Assembly: GCF_000952155.1 (NCBI RefSeq)
Contig: NZ_JYON01000007.1
Span: 1-64,000 of the forward strand
DNA: 64,000 bases
Direction of reading: 5' to 3'
Source: Aliterella atlantica CENA595
GTDB taxonomy: Bacteria; Cyanobacteriota; Cyanobacteriia; Cyanobacteriales; Chroococcidiopsidaceae
Shown: piece after piece, positions 45,587 to 58,968 of the stretch
How the letters are laid out: each line of letters begins with the position of its first letter
Numbering within the stretch: position 1 is the stretch's first letter
Program-made: the position numbers and the translations under genes
Notes under the pieces: model-generated
Seen by the model: only the letters and a program-made list of their open reading frames with translations
Database searches by the model: none
Told to the model about the DNA's origin: nothing

Positions 45587-46840
45587 ATGGTGGATTTTTG
45601 CGATCGCGAGCTTAAAAAAATTGCTAGTAATTCCTCAAGTTCACCCGCCTTATTGACTGAGTTAAGCAATAATTCTGATTTTGAGATCCGTTCTCTAGTA
45701 GCAAGTAATCCTAATACCCCAGTCGATATTCTGATGAAATTAGGTGAGGAATTTCCCGATCAAATTCTCGAAAATCCTGTTTTTAATCTTTTACTACTTG
45801 AAGAACCTGATAGTCGATTTGTGCGTTTGTCTCTAGCCCGTAGCACTAAGACCAATCCAGAAGTATTAGCAAAACTAGCCGCGACAGAAAAGCATGATGA
45901 AACTATTTGTTGTGCTGTAGCTAGAAATATTAATACACCAATTGATACTCTCAAAAGCATGGTGGTAACAAATTGGCACTGGCGTGATGGCAATTTTCCT
46001 CTTCATCTTACCTACGAGGTGCTTACTAATTCAAGTATGCCCATAGCCTATTTGGAAGAATTATTATGTTTATCCATTGGTTGTGAGGAACTGTTGTGGG
46101 GATTTTCCCATCTCCCAAATCTTTCTCTAAGGATGATAGAAAAACTAGCTGAAAACGGTGCGGTTAGTCCAGCACTTGTCGAGCATCCTATTGTCCAGAA
46201 GTCACCAATTCTTTTAGATAAAATGGCACGTTCTTCGTATGATGAGCCTGCACTTAGAAAAATACTTAAAAATCCTATAATTTTACCTTCAACAGTGGAG
46301 TATCTTGCAGGATATAATTCCCCTGCAATACGGAATATAGTAATTGAGCGCTCTGATGTTTCTAAAAAAGCCTTGGACATAGTTTTATTCATGCAAAAGA
46401 AGTTAGGGACACCAATTGATTTATTGAACGAACTTGCTGAAGATTACCGATTTCAAAAACTATTAATTGACTATCCCTATACTCCATCCGAAGTTTTAGA
46501 GAAAACAGTAGATTGTTACTACGTTCCCAAATACAATCATGATTTTGATAAACGCGAACGTGAATATAAAGATGCTTTTAACGATCGGAACATGGTTTAT
46601 AAGCTTGCTTGTCATCCCAACACTTCATTTAAACTTTTAGAGCGAATCTGCGTCAAACTGACTCAGTGGGCTGCGTACAACGATAGAACTGATAAAGAAA
46701 TGCTTCGTATTGTTCAAGATAGGCTTTATAACCACTATGTCGTGCAAGTAGACACCGAAAAAGAACCAAAAATAATCGGCGACAGGTACAGCCGAGAAAA
46801 CTTATTTGAACCAGAACCAGAAGACGAAATACCTTTCTGA
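45587..46840 (+). CDS. Leucine-rich-repeat-variant-like helical repeat protein
   Basis: A 417-residue soluble protein. Recurrent units of about 23-28 residues follow the pattern VA.NPNTP...L..LA (for example LVASNPNTPVDILMKL, AVARNINTPIDTLKSM, LACHPNTSFKLLERI), as in leucine-rich repeat variants. There is no catalytic domain. It is the second gene of a pair with the ribbon-helix-helix gene (6-bp gap). Its stop codon abuts the ftsW stop on the other strand without a gap. Function unknown. Confidence 0.7.
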   Translation: MVDFCDRELKKIASNSSSSPALLTELSNNSDFEIRSLVASNPNTPVDILMKLGEEFPDQILENPVFNLLLLEEPDSRFVRLSLARSTKTNPEVLAKLAATEKHDETICCAVARNINTPIDTLKSMVVTNWHWRDGNFPLHLTYEVLTNSSMPIAYLEELLCLSIGCEELLWGFSHLPNLSLRMIEKLAENGAVSPALVEHPIVQKSPILLDKMARSSYDEPALRKILKNPIILPSTVEYLAGYNSPAIRNIVIERSDVSKKALDIVLFMQKKLGTPIDLLNELAEDYRFQKLLIDYPYTPSEVLEKTVDCYYVPKYNHDFDKREREYKDAFNDRNMVYKLACHPNTSFKLLERICVKLTQWAAYNDRTDKEMLRIVQDRLYNHYVVQVDTEKEPKIIGDRYSRENLFEPEPEDEIPF

Positions 46841-48025
46841 CTAGACTAAATGCGATCGCCCATTATTAGCACTTCGCCTTGGTAAAGAGACAACTTTTGC
46901 CTCGCTACTTTCTCTTGCTACCCGCACTAACAACCCAGCTATCAGCAAACTAGCTATTACAGAATTACCACCGTAACTAACTAAAGGTAGAGGCAACCCT
47001 GTAGTTGGCAAACCACCAGAAGCTACGCCAATATTTAACAACGATTGCCCGACCATAAAAATCATTGCTCCAATCGCTATTAATCGGTGTACTGCATTTT
47101 CAGCTTTAAAAGCAACAATTAACGCCAAAGTACCATAAGTTGCTAGCAGTAACAGAAATAGCAAGCAGCCAACAAAGCCAAATTCTTCAGCAAACACGGC
47201 GAAAATAAAATCTGTATATTGAATCGGTAGATAAAAGAGTTTTTGCTGCGATAGCCCGTATCCCGTTCCCCAAGCACCACCAGAACCAATTGCTAGCAAG
47301 CTTTGAATCAACTGGTATCCATCTTGCATCGGATCTGCCCAAGGATTGAGAAAAGACATCACCCGCCGCTTTTGATAGTCTCTCAAGCTTATACTGGCAT
47401 AGGCAAGCATTACCCCACCCATAGCCGTTGCAATTAAGTAAATGTAAGGCAATCCAGCCGCTAGCGCTATTAGCCACAAAGCCATGCCACATAATGCAGT
47501 GGTACTCAAATTTGGCTGCAACAATATACCTGCTAGCACCAAAGCAAAAATTCCCAGCCAAATTAGCCGAGATTGCCATCTTAAACGCTGCCATTGCCCA
47601 AAAACACGAGCGCTTTGTACGACCAAAAACGGCTTAATTAATTCCGAAGGCTGAAGCTGGAAGGAACCTATTGGCAGCCAACGCGCAGCACCATTAGTAT
47701 TTGTTCCCAATCCTGGAATTAAGGTGACAAAAATTAGGGCAAGAAATAGCAGTACAAACCAGTGAGATACGCCTAGAATGCGCTGCAATGGAGAATGAAC
47801 GACAAAATTAAAGATGACTAAGCCAATAACTATAGAGATAAGTTGACGCTTGATATAGTACAAACCATCGCCAAAATCAGCTTCTCCGACAGCATAAGAA
47901 GCTGAAAACAAAATTACTAACCCGATTAGCACCCATAACAATGTCAGCCAGCGCAACAATCTTGCTCGGCTAGCCCACTTTAAGGTTGAGGCATCGAATA
48001 ACGGAATTAATTGGCGTAACTCCAC
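46841..48025 (-). CDS. ftsW: Septal peptidoglycan glycosyltransferase FtsW
   Basis: A 394-residue SEDS-family membrane protein with about ten helices. Motifs include GTNTNGAARWLPIGSFQLQPSELIK, QPNLSTTAL with the conserved Asn/Asp region, GSGGAWGTG and GLPLPLVSYGG. SEDS proteins polymerise lipid II together with a class B PBP. FtsW is preferred to RodA by GAARWL..QPSE and PLVSYGGNS, but the two are hard to separate. It is a lone leftward gene. Confidence 0.88.
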   Translation of the reverse strand: MELRQLIPLFDASTLKWASRARLLRWLTLLWVLIGLVILFSASYAVGEADFGDGLYYIKRQLISIVIGLVIFNFVVHSPLQRILGVSHWFVLLFLALIFVTLIPGLGTNTNGAARWLPIGSFQLQPSELIKPFLVVQSARVFGQWQRLRWQSRLIWLGIFALVLAGILLQPNLSTTALCGMALWLIALAAGLPYIYLIATAMGGVMLAYASISLRDYQKRRVMSFLNPWADPMQDGYQLIQSLLAIGSGGAWGTGYGLSQQKLFYLPIQYTDFIFAVFAEEFGFVGCLLFLLLLATYGTLALIVAFKAENAVHRLIAIGAMIFMVGQSLLNIGVASGGLPTTGLPLPLVSYGGNSVIASLLIAGLLVRVARESSEAKVVSLPRRSANNGRSHLV

Positions 48026-48115
48026 AGCAGCGCAAAAAATGGGTTGACAACAATAGGAGTTTTACACTCTCACACTCAAAAGCGCAAGTATTGTTTAATA
48101 ATCTACTTACAAAAT

Positions 48116-48147
48116 CTATCTGCGTTTATCTGCGTGCATCTGCGTTC
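48116..48147. repeat. Short tandem repeat, ATCTGCGT core
   Basis: Three 10-bp units (TATCTGCGTT, TATCTGCGTG, CATCTGCGTT) in the gap between ftsW and apcC. It is a low-copy intergenic repeat of unknown role. Confidence 0.7.
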
Positions 48148-48206
48148 AAAAAAAGGAGGCACAAATTGCCTCCCAACAAATATATAACAGCAAACTTAGT
48201 TTTTAA

Positions 48207-48410
48207 TTAAGCCAAGCCAGTGTTCATTCCAGGCTTACCTGTAGCTAGTTCTACCTTGACAATTTTGCCGCCCATCTTCATAATGCGCTGCTGTTCGCGG
48301 AACCAGTTGTCATAAGGAACGAGTTTAGTAAAATATGTATTTTGTAATTCCCGCTGCGTGCGAATACGTGTCTGGCTAGGAACGCAAGCAGTAACTTTAA
48401 ACATTCGCAT
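48207..48410 (-). CDS. apcC: Phycobilisome small core linker (LC 7.8)
   Basis: A 67-residue basic linker. MRMFKVTACVPSQTRIRTQR is the typical ApcC start and NTYFTKLVPYDNWFREQQRI follows. It caps allophycocyanin trimers in the phycobilisome core. It is the last gene of the leftward apcA-apcB-apcC group, 254 bp after apcB. That gap contains a 9-bp inverted repeat CTGGGAGTT / AACTCCCAG (48518-48526 and 48606-48614) which could adjust apcC transcript level. Confidence 0.97.
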   Translation of the reverse strand: MRMFKVTACVPSQTRIRTQRELQNTYFTKLVPYDNWFREQQRIMKMGGKIVKVELATGKPGMNTGLA

Positions 48411-48664
48411 CGGTTGCTATCTCCTGAATTAACTTAAGAAAATTTTGATTTCAATTGTTTTTAAGTAAAGTGTTGGGCGATCGCTTTTACCCTACTTTTG
48501 CCCCTAAAAATCGAAGGCTGGGAGTTAACTATCAATACTAGACCGCTAACACTCTTTGACTAATACAGTCAAGACAAGCGACAAAACGTTCTAGCACTCA
48601 CAACCAACTCCCAGACCTTGATTAAAGACTATTTACGATCTCTACCTATTACAGGTATCTACAA

Positions 48665-49150
48665 TTAGCTCAAGCCAGAGCAGATGTAGTCGAAGTAAAC
48701 GCCCATTTCTTTACCAGCGTCAGGACCAACTAAGCTAGCAGTAACTTCTTTCATTGCTTGGATTGACTGTACGGTTGCGCCGATGGGTACACCCAAGGAA
48801 TTGTAAGTTTCTTTCAAGCCGTTAAGTACGCGCTCGTCAAGAATCGAAGGATCTCCAGCTAACATAGCGTAGGTGGAGTAACGGAGGTAGTAGTCCAAAT
48901 CGCGGATGCAAGCAGCATAACGGCGAGTTGTGTACATATTGCCACCTGGACGAGTGATGTCCGAGTACAACAAGGACTTAGCTACTGCTTCTTTAACAAT
49001 TGCAGCGGCGTTAGCGCTGATTGTGCTGGCTGCACGTACGCGCAATTCGCCAGTTTGGAAGTAGCCTTTTAACTTCTCCATTGAGGAGTTGTCCAAGTAT
49101 TTACCTTGAACGTCTGAGGAGTTGATTACAGAGGTAATTGCGTCTTGCAT
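48665..49150 (-). CDS. apcB: Allophycocyanin beta subunit
   Basis: A 161-residue phycobiliprotein. The phycocyanobilin-binding Cys81 is in [16 protein letters not shown] and the conserved Asn71-Met72 region (GGNMYTTRR) is present. With ApcA it forms the trimers of the phycobilisome core. It is 63 bp downstream of apcA in one transcript unit. Confidence 0.98.
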   Translation of the reverse strand: MQDAITSVINSSDVQGKYLDNSSMEKLKGYFQTGELRVRAASTISANAAAIVKEAVAKSLLYSDITRPGGNMYTTRRYAACIRDLDYYLRYSTYAMLAGDPSILDERVLNGLKETYNSLGVPIGATVQSIQAMKEVTASLVGPDAGKEMGVYFDYICSGLS

Positions 49151-49213
49151 GGTCTTGATTCCTTAATTTCCAACTGTCTTGCAGTTTTTATAATCAGTAG
49201 TTGATTCAACAAC

Positions 49214-49699
49214 TTACTGCATAGCGCCGACTAAGTAGTCGAAGTAAGAGCCAGCTTCAGCAGCATCTTCACCTGACATCATTGAAGTAGCAACGTTCTT
49301 CATTGCGCGTACGCCTTCAGCAACGGCTTCAATTGGAGTACCTAGTGACTTGTACATTTCACGAACGCCTACTACACCGATTTCTTCGATGGGTGTAACG
49401 TCGCCAGCTACTACTCCGTATGTGATGAGGCGGAGATAGTAGTCCATATCGCGCAAGCAAGTAGCAGTCATTTCTTGACCGTATGCATTGCCACCAGGAG
49501 ATACAACGTCAGGACGCTTTTGGAACAATTGATCGCCAGCTTGCTTAACAATCCGCTCGCGGTTTTCTGTCAAAGCTTGAGCAATACGTAGACGGCGTTC
49601 GCCGCTTGTAACAAAGCTCTTGATCCGATCTAGCTCACCAGGGCTGAGGTAGCGAGCTTCGGCATCCGCATTCACGATCGACTTCGTGACGATACTCAT
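49214..49699 (-). CDS. apcA: Allophycocyanin alpha subunit
   Basis: A 161-residue phycobiliprotein with chromophore Cys81 in [16 protein letters not shown] and GGNAYGQ upstream. It begins [20 protein letters not shown], typical of ApcA. It follows apcE but a terminator-like hairpin (50002-50029) and a 354-bp gap suggest a separate strong promoter for apcABC. Confidence 0.98.
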   Translation of the reverse strand: MSIVTKSIVNADAEARYLSPGELDRIKSFVTSGERRLRIAQALTENRERIVKQAGDQLFQKRPDVVSPGGNAYGQEMTATCLRDMDYYLRLITYGVVAGDVTPIEEIGVVGVREMYKSLGTPIEAVAEGVRAMKNVATSMMSGEDAAEAGSYFDYLVGAMQ

Positions 49700-49934
49700 T
49701 AACCGATTCCTCCAAAAAAATGAACCAAGTTTATTTAAACTGGCTTAGGCTTATTTAACTAACTGAGTTTACCTAAATTTAGGTCACTTGCGTACTTTAA
49801 GTTACTCAAGTTTTTTAATTTCAGTTACCTTCCGCAATCATTCTCCTGCATTCTGTTCGCGTTCTGACTCAGTTCTTAATACTTTTTAATATTTCTTTCA
49901 TGAACGAGAACAATTACAGATTTTTTTAATCTCA

Positions 49935-49956
49935 TTCTCCGCTAAATTACGGAGAA
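49935..49956 (-). promoter_or_regulatory. Hairpin in the apcA upstream region
   Basis: A 7-bp stem TTCTCCG / CGGAGAA with an 8-base loop, about 235 bp before the apcA start. It may lie in a long 5' leader or near a promoter. No T run follows. Other parts of this gap (49700-49998) are AT-rich without a clear signal. Confidence 0.4.
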
Positions 49957-50001
49957 AGCTGGTATATTACGAAGCTATTTTTTGGGTAGTCAAGCAAAGA
50001 A

Positions 50002-50029
50002 AGCCCGATAGGCGATCGCACATCGGGCT
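50002..50029 (-). terminator. Terminator of apcE
   Basis: On the minus strand AGCCCGAT pairs with ATCGGGCT around a 12-base loop containing a HIP1 octamer, and is followed by TTCTTT. It starts 25 bp after the apcE stop, so it should reduce read-through into apcA. Confidence 0.75.
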
Positions 50030-50053
50030 GTATTATTTAAACTTTAAGGCAAT

Positions 50054-53889
<3,836 letters not shown>

Positions 53890-54096
53890 ATGAACGCTAA
53901 TCTAGTTGATTCTTTAATCCGAGTGATTTTGTCCCTTTCGCCAGAAGAAAGAATGCTTCTGGAGGCAAAACTTTTTCATAAAGTTTCAGAGCCTAAAACC
54001 TCTGAGCTAATGGAAATTGCTCAAAACGGCGGCAGTTTTGATTTCTTGTACGCAGAACCGGATCTATATACGCTTGAAGATGGAGAGCCTGTTTAG
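53890..54096 (+). CDS. Small antitoxin-like protein, orphan
   Basis: A 68-residue acidic protein: SLIRVILSLSPEERMLLEAK, then MEIAQNGGSFDFLYAEPDLY and LEDGEPV. The pattern resembles short cyanobacterial proteins annotated as antitoxins, which are usually followed by a PIN or MazF-type toxin gene overlapping the stop. Here only 9 bp separate it from a convergent gene, so no partner exists. The Met start has no strong Shine-Dalgarno. Confidence 0.6.
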   Translation: MNANLVDSLIRVILSLSPEERMLLEAKLFHKVSEPKTSELMEIAQNGGSFDFLYAEPDLYTLEDGEPV

Positions 54097-54105
54097 TAAC
54101 GGTAA

Positions 54106-54333
54106 CTAAACTGCTGATTCATCTTTGTCATCTTTGGTTTGCTGCATTTTCTGCTCAATTGCTGCTTGAAGTTTAGAATCAAAGTCAGGATCGTCTACTA
54201 TTGTAATGAATTGGCGCGGACGTTCGTTGAGCCTATTTAGATATGCTTGAAGTGCTGTTTTGTCCTCACGATGCTGAAGAAAGTATTGCTTTAACTCTTG
54301 GTCAGACATTGCTGCATAATCGATCTGATTCAT
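54106..54333 (-). CDS. DUF6887-like small protein
   Basis: A 75-residue polar protein: YAAMSDQELKQYFLQHRED, then LQAYLNRLNERPRQFITIVD and DPDFDSKLQAAIEQKMQQ. It resembles the cyanobacterial DUF6887 family, commonly encoded just after a DUF6888 gene. The ATG overlaps the stop of such a gene (TAATG at 54331-54335). Function is unknown; a toxin-antitoxin-like role has not been shown. Confidence 0.7.
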   Translation of the reverse strand: MNQIDYAAMSDQELKQYFLQHREDKTALQAYLNRLNERPRQFITIVDDPDFDSKLQAAIEQKMQQTKDDKDESAV

Positions 54334-54510
54334 TAAAATATCTCTCCATTTGGTGTAACTTGAAATTCTAAGTTTTCAGTAACTCCAGCTAGGATGTATA
54401 AACTCAAAGTGCGATTATCAATACAAACTAAATGTATAGGCTGGAGCATGACGTAGGTCAACCGATAGCTAATACGATATAAACCTTTCAATTGAGCATC
54501 AGTAGGCATT
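54333..54510 (-). pseudogene. Frameshifted DUF6888-like gene
   Basis: Read on the minus strand, ATG at 54510 opens MPTDAQLKGL and soon meets TAG. One frame later the sequence continues as YRISYRLTYVMLQPIHLVCI, then DNRTLSLYILAGVTENLEFQ, and ends at TAA 54333-54335. An extra base in the AATAT stretch near 54480 explains the break. Corrected, it would encode 58 residues that resemble DUF6888. It is too short for ordinary gene callers. It overlaps the DUF6887-like gene by one base. Either it is a real frameshift or a sequencing error in an A/T run. Confidence 0.62.
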
Positions 54511-54574
54511 CAAAACATTCACTCCACACGTTGTCAATTTTAGCAACCGATTTTTTAGCTGAATTAAGTTCAGG

Positions 54575-55849
54575 TCAACTCAAATACGCTTCAATACGAT
54601 CGCAAGCCTTCTCTACACCATTTTCCGCCCGTATTTGCTGCCCTATTACCGCTGCTTTTTGGGCGTACTTTGGCTCATTTAATAGCTGTTTTAACTCCGC
54701 CGCAGCCGAATTTGCTTGATATTTGCTACGTTTAATAATACGAGCTACACCTAAACGTTCGGCGCGTGCTGCATTATCTGGTTGATCGTGACTATAAGGC
54801 ATAAATAGCATAGGACGACCCGATCGCAAGGCTTCAGCAGTTGTCCCAATTCCACCTTGATGCACGATAACTGCTGCATGGGGAAATATTTTCGCGTATG
54901 GTGCGTAGCTGAAAGTAACAATGTCTTTAGATAACAAATTTTCTGGTACTTGGTTGCGCTTATCTTCGCCAATTAGCAAGACAGCACGACATCCTAATTG
55001 TCTAGCTGCGATCGCACTTTCTATATAAAAGTTACCTGCATCATTTACCGCTGCTGAACCCAAGGTAAAAATAATCGGCGGTTCTCCTCGATTGAGAAAT
55101 TCTACTAATTCTGGTGATAGTTCTGCGCCTTGGCGATCGTAAAAGGGAAATCCAGTTACATAAGTATGCTTGTACCAATCTTTTTGAGGTTGAGCAAAAA
55201 TTGGGGAAAATAAAGCTAATACTAAATCTGGTGAGTGTTGGTCTTGAAAGAAAGGATCTTTAACGGGTGGTAAATCTAACTGCTTTCTAAATTGCTGTAT
55301 TGGTTCGCCCCAAGAGCGGATGCTAAATTTACCAAGATTAAGCAAAATACTATTAATTGCAGGGTTCAATCGTCTTAGGGAAACTACACTTAGTTGACTT
55401 GATAAAATTGATGGATCGTATGCAGACAAAAAGGATATTGGCGACAATACGCTAGAGAGCCAACGTATGCCTGTTTTTTGCGCTACTAAAACCCCAGCGA
55501 AACTTATAGGATGAGTAATTAGCAAGTCAGCACCGGGTACAGCTTGCATTATATCGTTGTAGCTGTCTTGCAGGTAAGGCAAAACTAACTCACGTAAAAC
55601 GTACTCCGTTCCTTTTTTCGAGTCCATAGCCCGTTTGATAGCTTCTTGGGCTTCTTCAGGATTTAAATCCGATATGTTTGGTCTAACAGGGTAAAATGTG
55701 AGATTTTCTGCTTCAACTGCAGCGCGATAAATTTCGCTAGTGGCGATCGCTACCTGATGTCCTTTGCGCTTTGACTCTACAGCGATCGCCATATAAGGAT
55801 ATAAATCTCCTAAAGAGCCATAAGTAGAAATAACAATACGCTTACTCAT
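54575..55849 (-). CDS. GT1-type glycosyltransferase, paralogue of 5405-6688
   Basis: A 424-residue GT-B enzyme: ISTYGSLGDLYPYMAIAVES at the N-terminus and VHQGGIGTTAEALRSGRPML plus PYSHDQPDNAARAERLGVA in the donor-binding domain. It shares the layout of the enzyme at 5405, but the His-Gly-Gly motif here is HQGGIGTT. The likely class is UGT/sterol or lipid glucosyltransferase. It is divergent from a methyltransferase gene (66-bp gap). Acceptor unknown. Confidence 0.87.
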   Translation of the reverse strand: MSKRIVISTYGSLGDLYPYMAIAVESKRKGHQVAIATSEIYRAAVEAENLTFYPVRPNISDLNPEEAQEAIKRAMDSKKGTEYVLRELVLPYLQDSYNDIMQAVPGADLLITHPISFAGVLVAQKTGIRWLSSVLSPISFLSAYDPSILSSQLSVVSLRRLNPAINSILLNLGKFSIRSWGEPIQQFRKQLDLPPVKDPFFQDQHSPDLVLALFSPIFAQPQKDWYKHTYVTGFPFYDRQGAELSPELVEFLNRGEPPIIFTLGSAAVNDAGNFYIESAIAARQLGCRAVLLIGEDKRNQVPENLLSKDIVTFSYAPYAKIFPHAAVIVHQGGIGTTAEALRSGRPMLFMPYSHDQPDNAARAERLGVARIIKRSKYQANSAAAELKQLLNEPKYAQKAAVIGQQIRAENGVEKACDRIEAYLS

Positions 55850-55915
55850 AATTTAATTATTAGCCTTGGGAGGCGGAGATTCGCTAAACTACGGAATGCT
55901 GCAACTTTTCTCACT

Positions 55916-57103
55916 ATGTCAGATTCCCAAAGCGTTAGCGCTGCTGTTGCTAAACTCTACGATACTTATCCTTTTCCTCCAGAACCAATTCTAGATGAGC
56001 CGCCACCTGGCTATAATTGGCGCTGGAATTGGTTGGCTGCTTATGGTTTTTGTACTGGACAAAAGCCCCAAAAGCAAGATATCCGCATTCTCGATGCTGG
56101 TTGTGGTTCTGGTGTGGGGACTGAGTATTTAGTCCATTTGAACCCCCACGCTCAGGTAGTTGGAATTGACTTAAGTGCTGGTACTCTAGCTGTAGCTAAA
56201 GAACGCTGTCAAAGATCGGGTGCTAATCGCGTTGAATTTCAGCAACTTAGTTTGTATGACGCTGACAAGTTACCTGGTGAATTTGACTTAATTAACTGCG
56301 TTGGCGTTTTGCACCATTTAGACGATCCGATACGCGGGATTCAATCTTTAGCTAAAAAGCTAGCGCCTGGTGGGTTGATGCATATCTTCGTATATGGAGA
56401 AATAGGACGCTGGGAAATACAATTGATGCAACGCGCGATCGCTCTACTCCAAGCTGATAAAAAAGGCGATTACCGCGATGGCGTTCAAGTTGGACGCAAA
56501 TTATTTGCAGCATTACCAGAAAACAATCGAATTGTCAAGAGAGAAAAAGAACGTTGGTCAATGGAAAACCAGCGCGATGAATGTTTTGCTGATATGTACG
56601 TTCATCCCCAAGAAATTGATTACAATATCGAAACTCTGTTTGAATTAATTGATGCTTCAGGGCTAGATTTCTTAGGTTTTTCCAATCCTAATTTTTGGCA
56701 GTTAGAAAGGCTTTTGGGTAAAGAACCGGAGTTGATGGAACGTTCCTTCGCGTTGGATAGCCGCGCTAGATACCGTTTGATTGAATTATTAGATCCAGAA
56801 GTAACTCATTACGAGTTTTTCTTAGGACGTGCGCCATTACCTAAAAATGATTGGTCGAAAGATGAAGCGCTGTTAGCGGCAATTCCCGAACTTCATCCTT
56901 GTATAGATGGTTGGGCTAGTAAATGCTTGTTTAACTACGATTATCAGATTGTGAACTTGAGAGAACAAGAATTTGAGTTTTTAAAAGCTTGCGATCGCAA
57001 TTCTAGTCACAATATCGGCGAAATATTGAAAAACGTGCAGTTCGATCTAGCTGGAGTGCGATCGCTTTTAAGTCAACAACTAATTTTGCTAACACCGCAT
57101 TAA
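55916..57103 (+). CDS. Class I SAM-dependent methyltransferase
   Basis: A 395-residue protein. The N-terminal YDTYPFPPEPILDEPPPGYN is a conserved start in this cyanobacterial group. Motif I is ILDAGCGSGVGTEYL, followed by VVGIDLSAGTLAVAKER and INCVGVLHHLDDP. The C-terminal about 150 residues form a helical extension with no recognised domain. It may act with the divergent glycosyltransferase in natural-product or lipid modification; that is inference. It is followed by atp1 after 13 bp. Confidence 0.87.
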   Translation: MSDSQSVSAAVAKLYDTYPFPPEPILDEPPPGYNWRWNWLAAYGFCTGQKPQKQDIRILDAGCGSGVGTEYLVHLNPHAQVVGIDLSAGTLAVAKERCQRSGANRVEFQQLSLYDADKLPGEFDLINCVGVLHHLDDPIRGIQSLAKKLAPGGLMHIFVYGEIGRWEIQLMQRAIALLQADKKGDYRDGVQVGRKLFAALPENNRIVKREKERWSMENQRDECFADMYVHPQEIDYNIETLFELIDASGLDFLGFSNPNFWQLERLLGKEPELMERSFALDSRARYRLIELLDPEVTHYEFFLGRAPLPKNDWSKDEALLAAIPELHPCIDGWASKCLFNYDYQIVNLREQEFEFLKACDRNSSHNIGEILKNVQFDLAGVRSLLSQQLILLTPH

Positions 57104-57116
57104 TTATTTTTAAGGA

Positions 57117-57635
57117 TTGTTACCGCAACGTGTTACGATCTTTTCTGGCTCTTATGTGAGTCAAGTCAATTACCTATGCTGGTTTGCGAGTCCTGTGAGC
57201 TTGTCAAACGAATCGTCAAACACTACGCCTGAAACGGGAGAAAATTCTCCGACCGATGCCCAAGCAAAAGCATCTAGCTCGATGCAAGAGTTCTATCAAC
57301 TTTCGCAAGAATTGTTGTCAATTACTCTTGTTATCACAGGGATTATTTTTATCTTTGTGTGGATATTTTACTCCCTGAACGTTGCCCTAAATTATCTGAT
57401 CGGGGCGTGCACAGGTGTGGTTTACTTGAGAATGTTGGGTAAAGACGTTGAGCAACTTGGCGGGGAAAAAAACCAACTAAGTAAGACGCGATTTGCTTTG
57501 TTTATTGGGTTAATAGTAATTGCAACTCAATGGGATCAATTGCAAGTTTTGCCGATATTCTTAGGGTTTTTGACTTATAAAGCTACGCTGATAGTTTATA
57601 CGATCCGAGCGGTATTGCCCCCTGACCTGAAATAG
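57117..57635 (+). CDS. atp1: ATP synthase operon protein Atp1 (subunit I-like)
   Basis: Up to 172 residues. The N-terminus is polar ([13 protein letters not shown]) and followed by four hydrophobic helices between about 65 and 160, as in AtpI/Atp1 proteins that precede ATP synthase genes and may help c-ring assembly. The start is uncertain: the TTG at 57117, or the GTG at 57156 or 57195, are candidates; none has a strong Shine-Dalgarno. It is the first gene of the atp operon. Confidence 0.8.
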   Translation: MLPQRVTIFSGSYVSQVNYLCWFASPVSLSNESSNTTPETGENSPTDAQAKASSSMQEFYQLSQELLSITLVITGIIFIFVWIFYSLNVALNYLIGACTGVVYLRMLGKDVEQLGGEKNQLSKTRFALFIGLIVIATQWDQLQVLPIFLGFLTYKATLIVYTIRAVLPPDLK

Positions 57636-57694
57636 GTAAAGTGCGATCGCGGCAGACTGCATTCTCCAACCCTCGATTTATGGTGATTCCCTAA

Positions 57695-58462
57695 ATGGAA
57701 ATGCTCAACAGTAGTGTGTTAAACACCTTTAACTATAAATTCCTGGCTTCCTTAGAAGTAGGTCATCACTTCTATTGGCAACTAGGCAATTTGAAACTTC
57801 ACGGGCAAGTTTTTCTCACATCTTGGTTTGTAATTGGCATTCTAGTCATAGCTTCTTTAGCTGCAACTAGAAATATCCAGAAAATTCCTACAGGTATCCA
57901 GAATTTTATGGAATATGCCTTGGAATTTATTCGAGATTTGGCAAAAAACCAAATTGGCGAGAAAGAGTACCGTCCTTGGGTTCCCTTTATTGGTACTTTG
58001 TTCCTGTTCATTTTCGTATCGAACTGGTCTGGTGCTTTAATTCCCTGGAAGTTAATTAGGCTTCCTGAAGGCGAATTAGCAGCCCCAACTAACGATATCA
58101 ATACCACAGTAGCGCTGGCTTTACTGACTTCTTTAGCATACTTTTATGCGGGCTTTAGTAAGAAGGGCTTGAGATACTTTACCAAGTACATCGAGCCAAC
58201 ACCGATTCTATTGCCGATCGCAATATTAGAAGATTTCACCAAGCCTCTTTCCCTAAGCTTCCGTCTATTTGGTAACATCTTGGCGGACGAATTAGTAGTT
58301 GCAGTGTTAGTGCTATTAGTTCCGTTGTTTGTACCTCTGCCAGTTATGGCTTTGGGCTTATTTACCAGCGCCATTCAAGCCTTGGTATTTGCCACATTAG
58401 CAGCAGCGTACATCCACGAAGCACTCGAAGGGCATGGCGGAGAAGAGCATGAGGCGCATTAA
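57695..58462 (+). CDS. atpB: ATP synthase subunit a
   Basis: A 255-residue subunit a with five to six helices. The critical Arg lies in [19 protein letters not shown], where Arg faces the c-ring Glu. [10 protein letters not shown] and [14 protein letters not shown] are conserved in cyanobacterial and plastid forms (also called atpI). The second Met (two codons on) is an alternative start. It forms the proton half-channels of Fo in the thylakoid membrane. Confidence 0.97.
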   Translation: MEMLNSSVLNTFNYKFLASLEVGHHFYWQLGNLKLHGQVFLTSWFVIGILVIASLAATRNIQKIPTGIQNFMEYALEFIRDLAKNQIGEKEYRPWVPFIGTLFLFIFVSNWSGALIPWKLIRLPEGELAAPTNDINTTVALALLTSLAYFYAGFSKKGLRYFTKYIEPTPILLPIAILEDFTKPLSLSFRLFGNILADELVVAVLVLLVPLFVPLPVMALGLFTSAIQALVFATLAAAYIHEALEGHGGEEHEAH

Positions 58463-58558
58463 GTCATCTTAGCCCTCAGTAGATAGCACTGTTTTGTAGT
58501 GCAGCGCGAACAAAGCGCATTTAGTCAACAGTTCATTAGTTTTAGTTTTGTACTTTAG

Positions 58559-58819
<261 letters not shown>

Positions 58820-58833
58820 AAGTTGGAGTTGGC

Positions 58834-58861
58834 TTAGAGGCGCGAAACATCGCGTCTCTAA
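58834..58861 (+). other. Hairpin between atpE and atpF2
   Basis: TTAGAGGCGCGA pairs with TCGCGTCTCTAA around a 4-base loop; one pair is G:U. It lies 15 bp after the atpE stop inside the operon. It may protect atpE mRNA or reduce read-through so that c is made in excess over other subunits; that is inference. It resembles the GTAG/CTAC palindromes. Confidence 0.65.
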
Positions 58862-58968
58862 AATTGGAGGATTTAGCCCTATTTAACTATGGGGTTTTTA
58901 CGAATTTATTCAAGGTTGGATGATGTCGCTGGCAATTAATCCTAGGTATCTAGCCACAGAGGGAAGAA

